A stretch of 64,000 bases of DNA from Notholithocarpus densiflorus (taxonomy: Eukaryota; Streptophyta; Magnoliopsida; Fagales; Fagaceae). Each line of letters starts with the position of its first letter. Within the stretch, counting starts at the first letter, position 1. The DNA lies in the NCBI GenBank assembly GCA_030021035.2, contig JARYZH020000001.1, positions 4,975,428 to 5,039,427 on the forward strand. The letters run 5' to 3'. Below the pieces are notes generated by a model. It was not told where the DNA came from, searched no databases, and was given only the letters and a program-made list of their open reading frames with translations. Made by a program: the position numbers and the translations under genes. Below, one piece after another: positions 54,304 through 64,000 of this stretch.

Positions 54304-54750
54304 ATAAATAAATAAAGATCAAATATCTAGGGGTGATTTGAAGGATTGGAGATGGAAGAACAGCTGAAATCTGGGGTGACAGGTGGCTACTAGTAAAACA
54401 CTCACCAAGGATTGTGTCTCCACGGGTTGACATGCTAGCAGAATCAAAGGTTAGCAAATTGATAGACCAAGACAGATGCTCCTGGAATAAGGAGGTTATC
54501 GAGGCAACACTGCTACCTTTTGAGGCTGAGATTGTTCAAAATCCCCTTTGCAATACGGACCAACCTGATGCACTCACATGGCCTTTCAATCCCATTGGAG
54601 AGTATACCATCAAGTCGGGGTACAAATTTCTGCAGATTGAACTCCAGAACACACGGCCAGGGCAGTCTGATGGCTCTCAGCTAAGCCCTTTATGGCAGAC
54701 AGTGTGGAGTCTCATAGTACCGAGTAAGGTTCGAAATTTAACTTGGAGAG
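54302..54750 (+). pseudogene. LINE RT C-terminal part and zf-RVT start
   Basis: Reads WRIGDGRTAEIWGDRWLL near 54336-54395, then LIDQDRCSWNKEVIEATLLP, DALTWPFNPIGEYTIKSGYK and LWQTVWSLIVPSKVRNLTWR. These are the standard blocks before and inside the LINE zinc-binding domain (zf-RVT). The frame is interrupted at 54751 by the solo LTR. Confidence 0.85.
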
Positions 54751-55761
54751 TGTTGGGACATATGTGATTAACATGTTAGGAACATATGTCACTATTTTAT
54801 GTAATTGGCTTATCCTTTGACAAAACGCACTTTAATTGTATTTGGGTAGATCTAGGATGTGTTTAATACTTCAAGAAATAAGGTTTCAAGTTTAAGTGTT
54901 AAAGCCATGCAAGTTTGTCCAAGAATCAAGTATGTAAGTGTTGCTCATTAAAGCTCGACAGCTAGCATCTATCGAGGCTTAAAGAGCTGTCTGAATCCCG
55001 TGGCTCAATAGCTGCTCAACAGATAAGGTATCTGTCAAGGTTTATGAAAAACAGATTTTTCAATTCTGTTTTCATCCAATCCGTGGGTATATGTTTGGGC
55101 ATTCTATTCTTACAACCCTAGACATATATAAAGATTATTTTAAGGGCCATCAAAGGTGACACAAGTTGCACAAGTGTGGAGCAAAGTTTTGTTCATGCAA
55201 ATTGTGACCGGAGATAGAATTTGCCCTAGTTCATCTCTCTCTTGAAGAAGTTGCTGTGTTTGTACACCGTAGGGTTTTGTAACCAAGGAGCTTCTTGATC
55301 TTTATCATGTGATGAACTGAAGAACCTTGCAGCCAACATCCTTCTCAAGTTAGTGATCAAGTCGCGTACTGAGATCCACGCAATTGGTCAGTCACGTACT
55401 GGGAGCCGTGCATTGAAAATGAGAGATTGTCACTATAGAATAAGTCCAATTGGGTATTGGGGTAAGGGTTTAACTGTAGGTTGGTATAAGGTACTGGGAT
55501 TCCTTTACTTGTAACCGCTTGTTGTGATAATAGTGAATTCTCGGAAGTGGTGACCTTAAAATCACCCAGTGAGGTTTTTACAGTGTAAGTTTTCCCCATT
55601 CGAAAACAAATCACTATGTCAATTTAATTTCCGCTGCATTAAGTTATTTGGTGATTTGTTTGTGTTACCACTCGCTTTGTATGTTAATTTGATTAATTAA
55701 TAAACTTGGCTAATTAATCAATTAATTCATCACAATGGGTCAATACGTTTTTGGCCTATCA
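54751..55761. repeat. Solo LTR (1011 bp) in the LINE
   Basis: Starts TGTTGGGACATATG and ends GGCCTATCA, flanked by GAGAG on both sides (54746-54750 and 55762-55766). No primer site, polypurine tract or coding sequence lies within. TG...CA ends with a 5-bp duplication and no interior are the footprint of LTR-LTR recombination. Near the left end the motif GTTRGGAACATATGT is duplicated about 20 bp apart. Confidence 0.85.
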
Positions 55762-56255
55762 GAGAGCAGCGACGAATTCTTTACCTACTAAGCAGAATTT
55801 GGTCAAGAGAAAAATAATTTAAGGGGACAGCTGTGATATATGCCATAACAATCGAGAGGATGTGCAACACGCTTTATACAAATGCCCAAAACTAGAAGCT
55901 CTGTGGCACAAGGTTCCCATCTGGAATCATAGCAGCATGAGACAAGCCACATCCTTTATAGACTTGTTGGGGTGTGTTTTTGCAGAAAATAGGGAACCTG
56001 CGTTGTTCTCAATGGTCATCTGGGCTTTGTGGACTCGGCGGAATAACCTCAAACTGGGAAAGAGTGTTGGCACGCTGGATCAACTACTGAATCAAGCCCG
56101 AGACAAGCTGTGTGAGTTCCAAATGCACAACATGGTAACGAGTACCCCACTGAGACATCCTCCTCCAAAGTGGCAACCACCAAGAAAACTTCAGTACAAA
56201 ATAAATTTCGACGGCGCCCTGTTTCAAGCAGAAAACTATGCTGGCATAGGGGTGG
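55762..56255 (+). pseudogene. LINE zf-RVT end and RNase H start
   Basis: Continues with ATNSLPTKQNLVKRKI, a stop (TAA near 55819), CDICHNNREDVQHALYKCPK (the Cys-Cys-His-Cys zinc pattern), then WALWTRRNNLKLGK. The RNase H begins at KINFDGALFQAENYAGIGVV, with the first catalytic Asp in NFDGA. Confidence 0.87.
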
Positions 56256-56648
56256 TGATGTAGGACAACCACACTATTTCAATGGAGCAATTAAACAACA
56301 ATAAAACAAATGATAAACCCTAGGAGTCATCCCCTAAGGGTTGCTTGGAGTCAGCACCAAGCAAAACTGGAGTTAGCACCAAGCAAAACTAAAGTCAGCA
56401 CCAGTGTAAAAGAAACACACGTTTTTAATAATTCTAAAAAGCTGTCTTATAATAATTAGAAAAAGTGCTTAAATAGCTAACAATAAAATGCATAAATAAA
56501 CTCTAATTATTAAATGCTCGGGCTTGCTTAATCTCAAGCCCAATAACTAATAGGCTCCATCCATAAGGCCACAGGTTGGGCCGTCTTCTTTTTGCTCTTC
56601 CTCCCATACATGCGTATAATTGGAGACTTGTACCTTGTGTCCGCACCA
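56256..56648 (-). repeat. 3' LTR of the chromodomain Gypsy
   Basis: 393 bp. Contains an extra copy of a 22-bp unit (CAGCACCAAGCAAAACT core) relative to the other LTR. The polypurine tract CCCGGGGGGAGT (minus strand) follows at about 56650-56661. Confidence 0.9.
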
Positions 56649-56689
56649 ACTCCCCCCGGGTGAGAAGAACTCGACCCCGTTGAGTGGAA

Positions 56690-58280
56690 ATCTGAAGAGC
56701 TCTGATAGTACTCCAGAAAGTCAGGATCCAGTCGCTGTAGCTCATCTCGAGTAATCCATGTGCAATCAGAATCTGGTCACCTTCGCCATCGAACTAGGAA
56801 ATGGTGAACTCCTCCATCCCTGGTAGAAACAATATGCTCATCTAAAATAGCATCGATAGATTCTTTATGTGCAAAAGGCAGATTTAAGGGTAAAGGGGTA
56901 GGAATAGGGGCATCAATAGGATCAAGCAAAGGCTCATCAAAAGGGGTATTAGGAATAGCTGTGGGGCTTTTATAAGCAACTAGATCCTCAATATTAAAGG
57001 AGGAGCTAATACCATAATCATGAGGAAGGTCAATGACATATGCATTTGGGCCCATTTGTTTCAATATCTTAAATGGACCGGCACTACGTGCTTGCAATTT
57101 CTTAACGGTCCCAGAGGGAAACCGTTCAGGTCGAATCCAAATCATGACATAATCCCCTACCTGAAATTCATGCTGACACTGCATGACGCCGATGAGTGTC
57201 AGCATGAATTTTATATTGAGAATTACTTACTTGAATTTTTTTGCGAATCTTATTATGCAAATCATGAATATGTTGTGCAAATGCCTCAGTAGATTTAAAA
57301 ATCCTAACATGTAGGGACATGGGCAAAAGATCTAAGGGCTTCCTAAGTGTATATCCATGCACAACCTCAAAAGGGCTAGCGCCTATAGACCTATTGACAG
57401 AGCTATTATATGCAAGTTGGGCGATAGGAAGAATTGAATCCTAATTCCGATTGGCTTCACCCACTAGACACCGAAGGAGGTTGCCTAGACTACGATTAAC
57501 CACCTCAGTTTGACCATTAGTTTGAGGATGAAATGTCGTGGAAAATTTCAATTTGGTGCCTATTAAATGCCACAAAGTCTTCCAAAAATAACTCATGAAG
57601 CGAACATCCGTATCAGACACTATGGTTTTGGGAAGACCACAAAGTTTGACAATCTCATCAAAGTAGAGCTTTGCAATCTCAGAAGCATCAGAGGTCTTAG
57701 AACATGGTAGGAAATGAGCCATCTTAGAGAAGCGATCAACAACTACTAGAATAGAATCATGCTTCCTAAAGGTGCGGGGTAATCCTAACACAAAATCCAT
57801 ACTCACATCCTGCCACGGGCGATTTGGCACAAGTAAAGGCATGTACAGGCTAGTATTTTGCTTGCAATGTTTGGCTAGTTGACATGTACGATACTGACCA
57901 ACTATCTTGGCAACGCCTCTCTTAAGACCAGGCTAATAGAATTGACATTCCACTTCCTCAATTGTTTTGTCTCGGCCAAAATGACCTGTAAGGCCTCCCG
58001 CATATATCTCCCAAACTAGGAAATCTCTCACTGAAGACCGAGGGAAATATAACTTGTTGGCTTTGAACAAGTAACCATCCTGAAGGGTAAAATAATCCAG
58101 GACTAGCTGTGAGGCATTACGTAGGCTAGTGTAGAGCTCCCCAAAATCTGGGCAGGACTCATAGTCATCCTTGAGTCGTTCAAACCCAGTAACCTTAACA
58201 CTCATGACTGACAACAAAGACACCCTTCGACTTAGTGCATCAACAGCCTTATTCTTAACTCCCGCCCTATGTTTCACCAC
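56690..58280 (-). pseudogene. Chromodomain Gypsy integrase and chromodomain
   Basis: Start of the integrase region: VSLLSVMSVKVTGFERLKDD, GLTGHFGRDKT. Core: WQDVSMDFVLGLP (first Asp), VSDTDVRFMSYFWKTL (second Asp) and FHPQTNGQTEVVNRSLGNLL (Glu). After the C-terminal GDYVMIWIRPERFPSG and LQARSAGPFKIL blocks comes a chromodomain (about 56690-56860), with IDAILDEHIV and HHFLVRWRR, then TWITRDELQRL. Stops near 57933, 57441 and 56777 interrupt it. Chromodomains of this kind target insertion to heterochromatin. Confidence 0.87.
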
Positions 58281-58415
58281 AAAGTAGTAGCGTTGCAGAA
58301 ATTCAACCCAACTACCATGCCTGAAATTCAGCTTCTTTTAGGAATGAAGATAGCGCAAAGCTTCGTGATCAGAGTAGATAACAAATTCTCGAGACAACAG
58401 GTAATGGCGCCAATG

Positions 58416-59501
58416 CTAAAGAGCTCGAATAATGGCATAAAATTCTTTGTCATATGTGGAGTACTTTTGCTTTGCATCATTCAACTTCTCACTAAAATAA
58501 ACAATTGGGTGGCACTCTTGACTAAGTACTCCCTCTATACCAATACCTGAGGCATCACATTCCACTTCAAAAGGCTTGGTAAAATCAGGGAGACGCATGA
58601 CAGATGCCTCAGTAATCTTTTATTTTACCTCATTGAAAGCCTTAGTAGCAGATTTTGTCCAAATAAACTCCCTTTATTTCATGCAATCAGTGATGGGGGA
58701 CATAATGGTACTAAACCCTTTGATGAATCGACGATAAAAGGAAGCGAGCCCATGAAAGCTTTGAATTTCATGGATATTTTTGGGCTCGGGCCAATTCACA
58801 ATCGCTTGAACCTTTTGGGGGTCGACAGAAACTCCCTCAGAGGATACTATGAAACCTAGGAAGACGACTTTATCGATGAAGAAAGAGCACTTCTTGAGGT
58901 TGCCATATAAACTCTCATTCCTAAGGGTAGTACAAACTTGAGTTAGGTAGTCTAAGTGTTGCTCTCTAGACTTATTATAGATGAGGATGTCATCAAAGTA
59001 CACAACCAAGAATTTCCCAATAAAAGGCTTGAGCACTTGAATCATCACTCTCATAAAGGTACTAGGAGCATTGGACAATCCAAAAGGCATGACCATCCAC
59101 TTATATAAACCATTTTTCGTCTTGAAGGCAGTTTTCCATTCATCACCAGGACGAACCCTAATTTGATGATAGCCACTTTTCAAGTCAATCTTGGAGAAGA
59201 TCGTTGCTCCAACCATCATATCCAACATGTCATCCAACCGAGGGATAGGAAAACGATATTTCACAATGATCTTATTGATGGCACGACTATCAACACACAT
59301 CCTCCAAGTTCCATCTTTCTTTGAAGTTAAGAGTGTAGGGACTGCACAAGAACTCATGCTTTCACGAACAAAACCCTTCCTAAGTAGTTCTTCTACTTGC
59401 CTTTGCAACTCGGCATGCTCTGCAAGGCTCATCCTATAGTGAGGCAAGTTAGGTAGGGTTGCTCCGGGCACAAAATCTATAGCGTGTTGTATGTCACACA
59501 T
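58416..59501 (-). pseudogene. Chromodomain Gypsy RT and RNase H
   Basis: RT: VRESMSSCAVPTLLTSKKDG, WRMCVDSRAINKI, FSKIDLKSGYHQIRV, LSNAPSTFMRVM and the catalytic YFDDIL. RNase H: FEVECDASGIGIEGVLSQ, with the Asp of CDAS, and YSTYDKEFYAIIRAL. A stop near 58674 separates the two parts, and another lies at 58416. Confidence 0.9.
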
Positions 59502-59549
59502 GGGCGGTAAATGATCGGGGAGTTTCTCAGGGAAAACATCCTTAAATTC

Positions 59550-61310
59550 CTAGAGCACTGACTTCACTTCTTCAGGTTGCTCCTCACGGGTCTCTCCATG
59601 AAATTCCCTGGCAACTAAGACAAACACAATGGATTCTTGAACTGCTACCCTTTCAAATGCTTTTGGGCTTATGATATTCAGGCCTTTCGCCTTTGGTGCT
59701 TCTATCTTCTTGCTCATGTCGATTGGCTTGGGTTTCAATACCTTCAAACATAAATGAGCAAGAATTGGATCACCCATGAAGGGTGACATCCAAATCATAA
59801 AGCCAAGGTCTACCTAAGATAACATGCCTTACATCCATAGGAATTACGTCACACCATATTTCAGCCTTGTAGGTGAGGAATTGAAGTGGAACAACATATC
59901 TTTCTTTTATGGCTATGGAGGAAGTATCCACCCAAGAAACTTTATATAGGTTAGGGTGTGGGGTCAATTTCAAGCTTAGGCAGGAAACAACATTAGAGGA
60001 CACCACATTAATGCAACTCCCACTATCTATAATAACCTTACAAGTTTTGTCTCCACACTTGGTGTAAGTTTGGAAGATGGCACTCCTTTGCCAATCATCA
60101 GTGTCTCTCTGCTCTGCCAAAGCACACCTTACCACATTCACTCTAGGGACACCAGAGTCCTTGAAGTCATCAACCTAGGGAAGGATGGCTCTAATGCATG
60201 CGAGGTAGCTAGGATCATCTTCCCATTCTGCTTTAACATCTTAGGTTTCTTCAACATTTGGATCATACACCAGCTCCTCAACATCTTCTACCTTTTCATC
60301 ATCCTCTTGAATGACAAGGGTCCTAGAGGGACATCTAGCTGCGATGTGTCCAACCCCATTGCATTTGAAGCATTGGAGGCGAAAGCCTAATCTTGAAGGC
60401 TCATTGACCACACCTTTTCCCTTGTCCTCTTTTATTACTGGGGTGCTATTGGGGTTGACCTTAGGGGGTAAGGCAAGTCTAGATTTGCTACCAAAAGGTT
60501 GAGGGTTGGTGGGAACACTCCGGAGCTTAGAACATCGCCAAAAGATAGATTTGGATGCTAATTCACAATTCCTAGCAAGGTCATATACTTCTCCTAAGGT
60601 AGTGACTCCTCGAGTGATAATCTCGCCTAGTAGGTTAGCATTTAAACCTTTTTTGAACCTATTGAGTGTGACAACCTCTTCCTCGACTATTCGAATTCAC
60701 CTCTTGAACTCCTTGAACTTCTCTATATATTCAGCCACAGGAGCAGTGCCTTGCTTTAGGCGATCCCATTCCTTAAGGAGGGAGCTCCTATAAGTTGGAG
60801 GAAGATAATTCCTTGAGAGTGCATCCTTTATCTCAAGTCAATCAGTAATGAGGGGCTCACGTCGTCACCTAAGGGTATCCTCAAGGTCCTCCCAAAAAAG
60901 GTCGGCTCTTCCAATTAACTTCATCTTGGCATACCTCACTTTCTTATTCTTAGCCCAATGGTAATAGTCAAAGAATTTCTCCATTTGACGTAACCAATTA
61001 GTGAAAACCCATGGGTCTAGGTAGCCATCAAAGGTGGGTGCTTCTATCTTTTCCTTGGACATCCTATCATCATAATCCCTAGGGCCATTGTGATTATAGT
61101 GATCATATCAAAGTTTGGGGCCCTATTAAAGTAGCCGTGGTTATTTTGCCTAAGCATGTTATTTCCTTCATGGTTAATAGTCTCTCTTTGAGATGCCTCA
61201 ACTCACTCTACCATTTCCAGTAAATTATGGACACTTTTTCCTAGGTCTTCTATGGTTTGCTCTAAGGAGGACCTAGGCTCAGAAGTGGATTGATGTTCAG
61301 GGTTTGACAT
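59550..61310 (-). pseudogene. Chromodomain Gypsy gag and protease
   Basis: Gag frame starts at the Met at 61310 (MSNPEHQSTSEPRSSLEQ), has a stop near 61205, and contains YLDPWVFTNWLRQMEKFFDY (61062-60865). A zinc knuckle CFKCNGVGHIAARC lies near 60335-60378. The protease follows at 60141-59770: CKVIIDSGSCINVVSS (catalytic DSG) and HVILGRPWLYDLDV. Stops and shifts are scattered. Confidence 0.85.
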
Positions 61311-62213
61311 GATGCGACCACTACGTAGATGCATGCAACACTATATTTATGAATGCAGTTGAGATTCCCAAAAATTCAAGTAACCAATTCTCAATGTAAA
61401 ATTAAGGTCAAGCAAGAGTGCATGTAGAGACTAGATCAATGAATCAAAGGAATAAATTGCAGTCAAGTAGTGACAGTGTTCACAATATTAAGAGATAGCC
61501 CAAATAAAAGTCAAATTCCAATAAGCTCCACAATTAATAAAGAGAATAAGATATTTCAAAGAAATTGGGTTGTCTTTCTTTTTTTTCTTTTTTTTTGGAA
61601 TTTTAGAATAGGTATTGAAAGAAAGCACAAATAATAAAATAGCTAACTTGAGCACAAAATGGGTAAGCCAGTGGGGTATGGTGGGATATGCACATAAAAA
61701 ATATAAAGATAATATTTTTTAATAAGACAAAATTGAATCCACCAAAAAGAGAGTAAGAATTGTACCCTTGTCAATGGCCAACTTACTACACTTGATAGTC
61801 ACGGGCTTAGCTCCTCAATTGAGTGGGTCTAATTGGACAAAGTGACCTGTGGATGAACAATTTAAAGGCCCAATACATGCATTGGGTTGTCACAGCAACA
61901 TGACTTGCCTTCTTTTATTTCCTTTTGATTTTTTTTTTTTTTGGTGGTTTTGGGTTGAGGGTTCTGTGATTAGAGGTGGGCACGGATGGTGGTCACCGGC
62001 TTGGGAGGCATCGTTGGCTTCTTTGTTGGCTTGGGGATGAAAAACTCATGTGGGGCTTGGGGGTATATACGGATTGCAGGAGCTGGTTTGGGCTTGTTCA
62101 AGATCTCATGAGGCAAAAACTTGAAAGGTACTGTCATATTTTGCTGGCTTGCTCTTTTGATGGTTTTGCTTTCAAGTGGTTGTCTACGGTTGTGTTCTAT
62201 GGACCGAAAGTCT
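61311..62213 (-). other. 5' leader of the chromodomain Gypsy
   Basis: About 900 bp between the primer site and gag on the minus strand, with no coding frame. Contains a pyrimidine-rich stretch near 61577-61600 and a T/G-rich patch near 61928-61990. Confidence 0.6.
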
Positions 62214-62225
62214 GCTCTGATACCA
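62214..62225 (-). other. Primer binding site (tRNA-Met type)
   Basis: Minus-strand TGGTATCAGAGC, four bases inside the 5' LTR. Confidence 0.88.
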
Positions 62226-62229
62226 AAAC

Positions 62230-62600
62230 TGACGTAGGACAACCATACTATTTCAATGGAGCAATTAAACAACAATAGAACAAATGATAAACCTTAGGAG
62301 TCAGCACCTAAGGGTTGCTTGGAGTCAGCACCAAGCAAAACTGGAGTTGGCACCAGTGTAAAAGAAACACACGTTTTTAATAATTCTCAAAAGCTGTCTT
62401 ACAATAATAATAAAAAGTGCTTAAATAGCTAACAATAAAATGCATAAAGAAACCCTAATTATTAAATGCTCGGGCTTGCTTAATCTCAAGCCCAATAACT
62501 AATAGGCTTCATCCATAAGGCCACAAGTTAGGTCATCTTCTTTTTGCTCTTCCTCCCATACATGCGTATAATTGTAGGCTTGTATCTTGTGTCCACACCA
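62230..62600 (-). repeat. 5' LTR of the chromodomain Gypsy
   Basis: 371 bp, alignable throughout with 56256-56648, one 22-bp unit shorter. Confidence 0.9.
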
Positions 62601-63012
62601 GGTGGTTATTAGGAACAAATGTGGACAGGTAATGGTATCTCTTTCTCAGCACATTCCCCTGCCATTTACTACTGTTGAAGTGGAAGCTCTGGCGGCACGT
62701 AGGGGTCTTGAACTAGCATTAGAAATGGGGTTTGGGAGAGTAGTCCTCGAGGGTGATTCAAAGATCCTTATCATAGCACTCAAAGAACACACATACAACT
62801 TAGCAAATTTTGGTCACATTGCATATGACATTCAGTACCTTGCCTCGCATTTTTCATCGATAGAGTATACACATGTTCGTAGGCAATGCAATAACGTAGC
62901 TCATTTGTTAGCAAGACGAGCAGTTTCTTATTCACAATTCCAAGTCTGGATGGAAGATGTACCACCAGATATCTCTCATGTACTACAGGCTGATGTTAAT
63001 GGCCCTCATTAA
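62601..63012 (+). pseudogene. LINE RNase H, C-terminal part
   Basis: Continues the RNase H after the Gypsy insertion: VVIRNKCGQVMVSLSQ, EVEALAARRGLELALEMG (catalytic Glu), VVLEGDSKILIIAL (Asp), THVRRQCNNVAHLLARRA (final His/Asp region), stop TAA at 63010-63012. It is intact in this stretch. A short 3' UTR and A20 tail follow. Confidence 0.88.
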
Positions 63013-63055
63013 TAATATTCAAGTTCTTGTTTCTCAAAAAAAAAAAAAAAAAAAA

Positions 63056-64000
63056 GCTAGGGTTAGGTAAAAATCAAGAACAAACGCATTTTCTCTCAAG
63101 AACAAAATTGAATCTCAAGCACATGCTCAAGATTCATTTCATTCCTTGAGGCAGTAGCTCTCTCACTCACTATTTCATTTCATCAAACACCACTCAAACA
63201 AAAGATACATTCGTCTTCTATCAAAATTAATTTAATTTGTCTTCTAACAAACCCAAAGGTTCGTCCATTCATTCAAATCCATTTTATAATTCTTCTAGGG
63301 TTTATATCCAATCCTTTTTCTTTCTAATTTTTGGAATTCGATTTAATTCCAAATTTCCTTCTAATTTTTTAAATTATCATTGATATATGATCATATTTAT
63401 TACTCTGTTTATTTCATCAATGCATCATTTATTTTGCTTGTAGAAAATTGCTTCCAAAAATTTGAGAAATCCAACAAGAAACCAAACCCACAAAGAAAAA
63501 GTGAGAGAAATTGAAAGAGAAAAAGTCTTGAGATGAAATTGGTGGTGGATAAGACTGTGAAGTCTGCAACCCAGGAGGAATAGAGCAATACCAATGCTGC
63601 TTCGAACCCGAACCCAAACCCAACACCACAACTGTGAGGGTGATAGTAGTGGCAAGTGATTGAGGTGGATGGTGAGGGCTTGGGACTTTCAGCCATGGAG
63701 GCTCAGTTTGATTCTTGAGAGAGAGAGAGTTCCAAAGACCGATTTGCATTTTTTGGTTGGCCTTTCTATAACAGTCAATTTTGTGATGTCTTGGAGGTGG
63801 ATTTGGCCGGTTGTGGATGAAGGTTGGTGGTGGAGATTAGGGATTTGGGTTCTTCTTGTATGGGTGGAGGAGAGAGACATAAAAGGTGAGAAAAATGATA
63901 TATTTACCCCTTGCTATTAACAGTGAGAAGTTGAGATTGGTTACAGAGGTGTGAGAAGTTAAGATTAGTTACAAAGGCATAACGAAGGAAGTAGGACATC
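63056..64000. other. Intergenic DNA, no gene seen
   Basis: No domain. Overlapping open frames on both strands between 63409 and 63920 coincide with a GC-richer patch and have no family resemblance I can name. A 25-bp imperfect repeat (GTGAGAAGTTRAGATTRGTTACA) occurs twice near 63921-63980. Confidence 0.5.

Larger units (their letters stand above)
56256..62600 (-). mobile_element. Chromodomain Ty3/Gypsy element (Reina-like), 6.3 kb
   Basis: LTRs at 56256-56648 and 62230-62600 start TGATGTAGGAC / TGACGTAGGAC and end CACACCA / CGCACCA. A perfect GGTGG duplication lies outside (56251-56255 and 62601-62605). Minus-strand order: primer site, gag with zinc knuckle, protease, RT, RNase H, integrase, chromodomain. 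Short LTRs, tRNA-Met primer and a C-terminal chromodomain suggest the Reina clade of chromoviruses (inference). The coding frame has several stops. Confidence 0.92.
54302..63055 (+). mobile_element. LINE 3' half, split by a solo LTR and a Gypsy element
   Basis: Three pieces of one plant L1-type LINE: 54302-54750, 55762-56255 and 62601-63035, with a poly(A) tail at 63036-63055. Removing the two insertions and one copy of each 5-bp duplication restores the frame at both joints: ...NLTWRA|ATNSLPTKQNLV... and ...NYAGIGVV|IRNKCGQV.... The 5' part (endonuclease and RT core) is absent. Confidence 0.88.

Noticed and set aside
63409..63920. Six overlapping frames on both strands
   Set aside because: No family resemblance, no consistent codon signal, mutually exclusive frames; probably a GC-rich spacer or UTR.

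Overview
The window is nuclear DNA of a flowering plant. Spliceosomal introns, plant LTR-retrotransposon lineages, MITEs, tRNA-derived SINEs and AT-rich spacers all point that way. The style is that of a woody dicot genome; a Fagales origin is a guess I cannot test here. I find one host gene and otherwise mostly transposable elements, many inserted into one another.

Host gene: positions 18828-26281 (minus strand) hold six coding exons whose splice phases close exactly into a 1067-residue protein. It has tandem CCHC zinc knuckles (residues 775-829) and a C-terminal PLUS3 domain, the architecture of the Arabidopsis light-signalling protein TZP. Its second intron carries a small TRIM-like element and its fifth an (AT)n tract.

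Region by region: 1-3217 holds a TIR element, a 219-bp LINE stub with a 15-bp target duplication, and a Tourist-like MITE. 3218-11107 is a complete but decayed minus-strand Ty1/Copia element (LTRs about 1.4 kb, duplication GGTCG). 11113-18300 is spacer with a hAT-like element, several MITEs (Stowaway-like, Tourist/Harbinger-like, a near-perfect hairpin), local duplications, a G-quadruplex motif and a SINE remnant. 27655-28800 is a partial minus-strand LTR element. 28860-36920 is an old plus-strand Copia split first by a 563-bp hAT-type element (8-bp duplication) and then by a compact Copia (30688-35364) with identical LTRs of only 57 bp. 37081-37936 is a TIR element carrying a fragment of a DJ-1/PfpI gene. 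37937-38520 is a Copia RT scrap split by a MITE.

42235-53989 is an 11.8-kb minus-strand Ty3/Gypsy element of the Tat type. Besides gag-pol it has an opposite-strand ORF region with its own TATA box and a probable intron, and fifteen copies of an 81-bp repeat that alternate between two variants. 54302-63055 is a plus-strand LINE 3' half split by a 1011-bp solo LTR (duplication GAGAG) and by a complete 6.3-kb chromodomain Gypsy element (duplication GGTGG). Removing both restores the LINE reading frame across each joint.

The most unusual signals are the 57-bp-LTR Copia element, the DJ-1 capture, and the dimeric repeat array with the opposite-strand gene in the Tat element. All retroelement coding regions carry stops or frameshifts, so none looks fully autonomous as sequenced.
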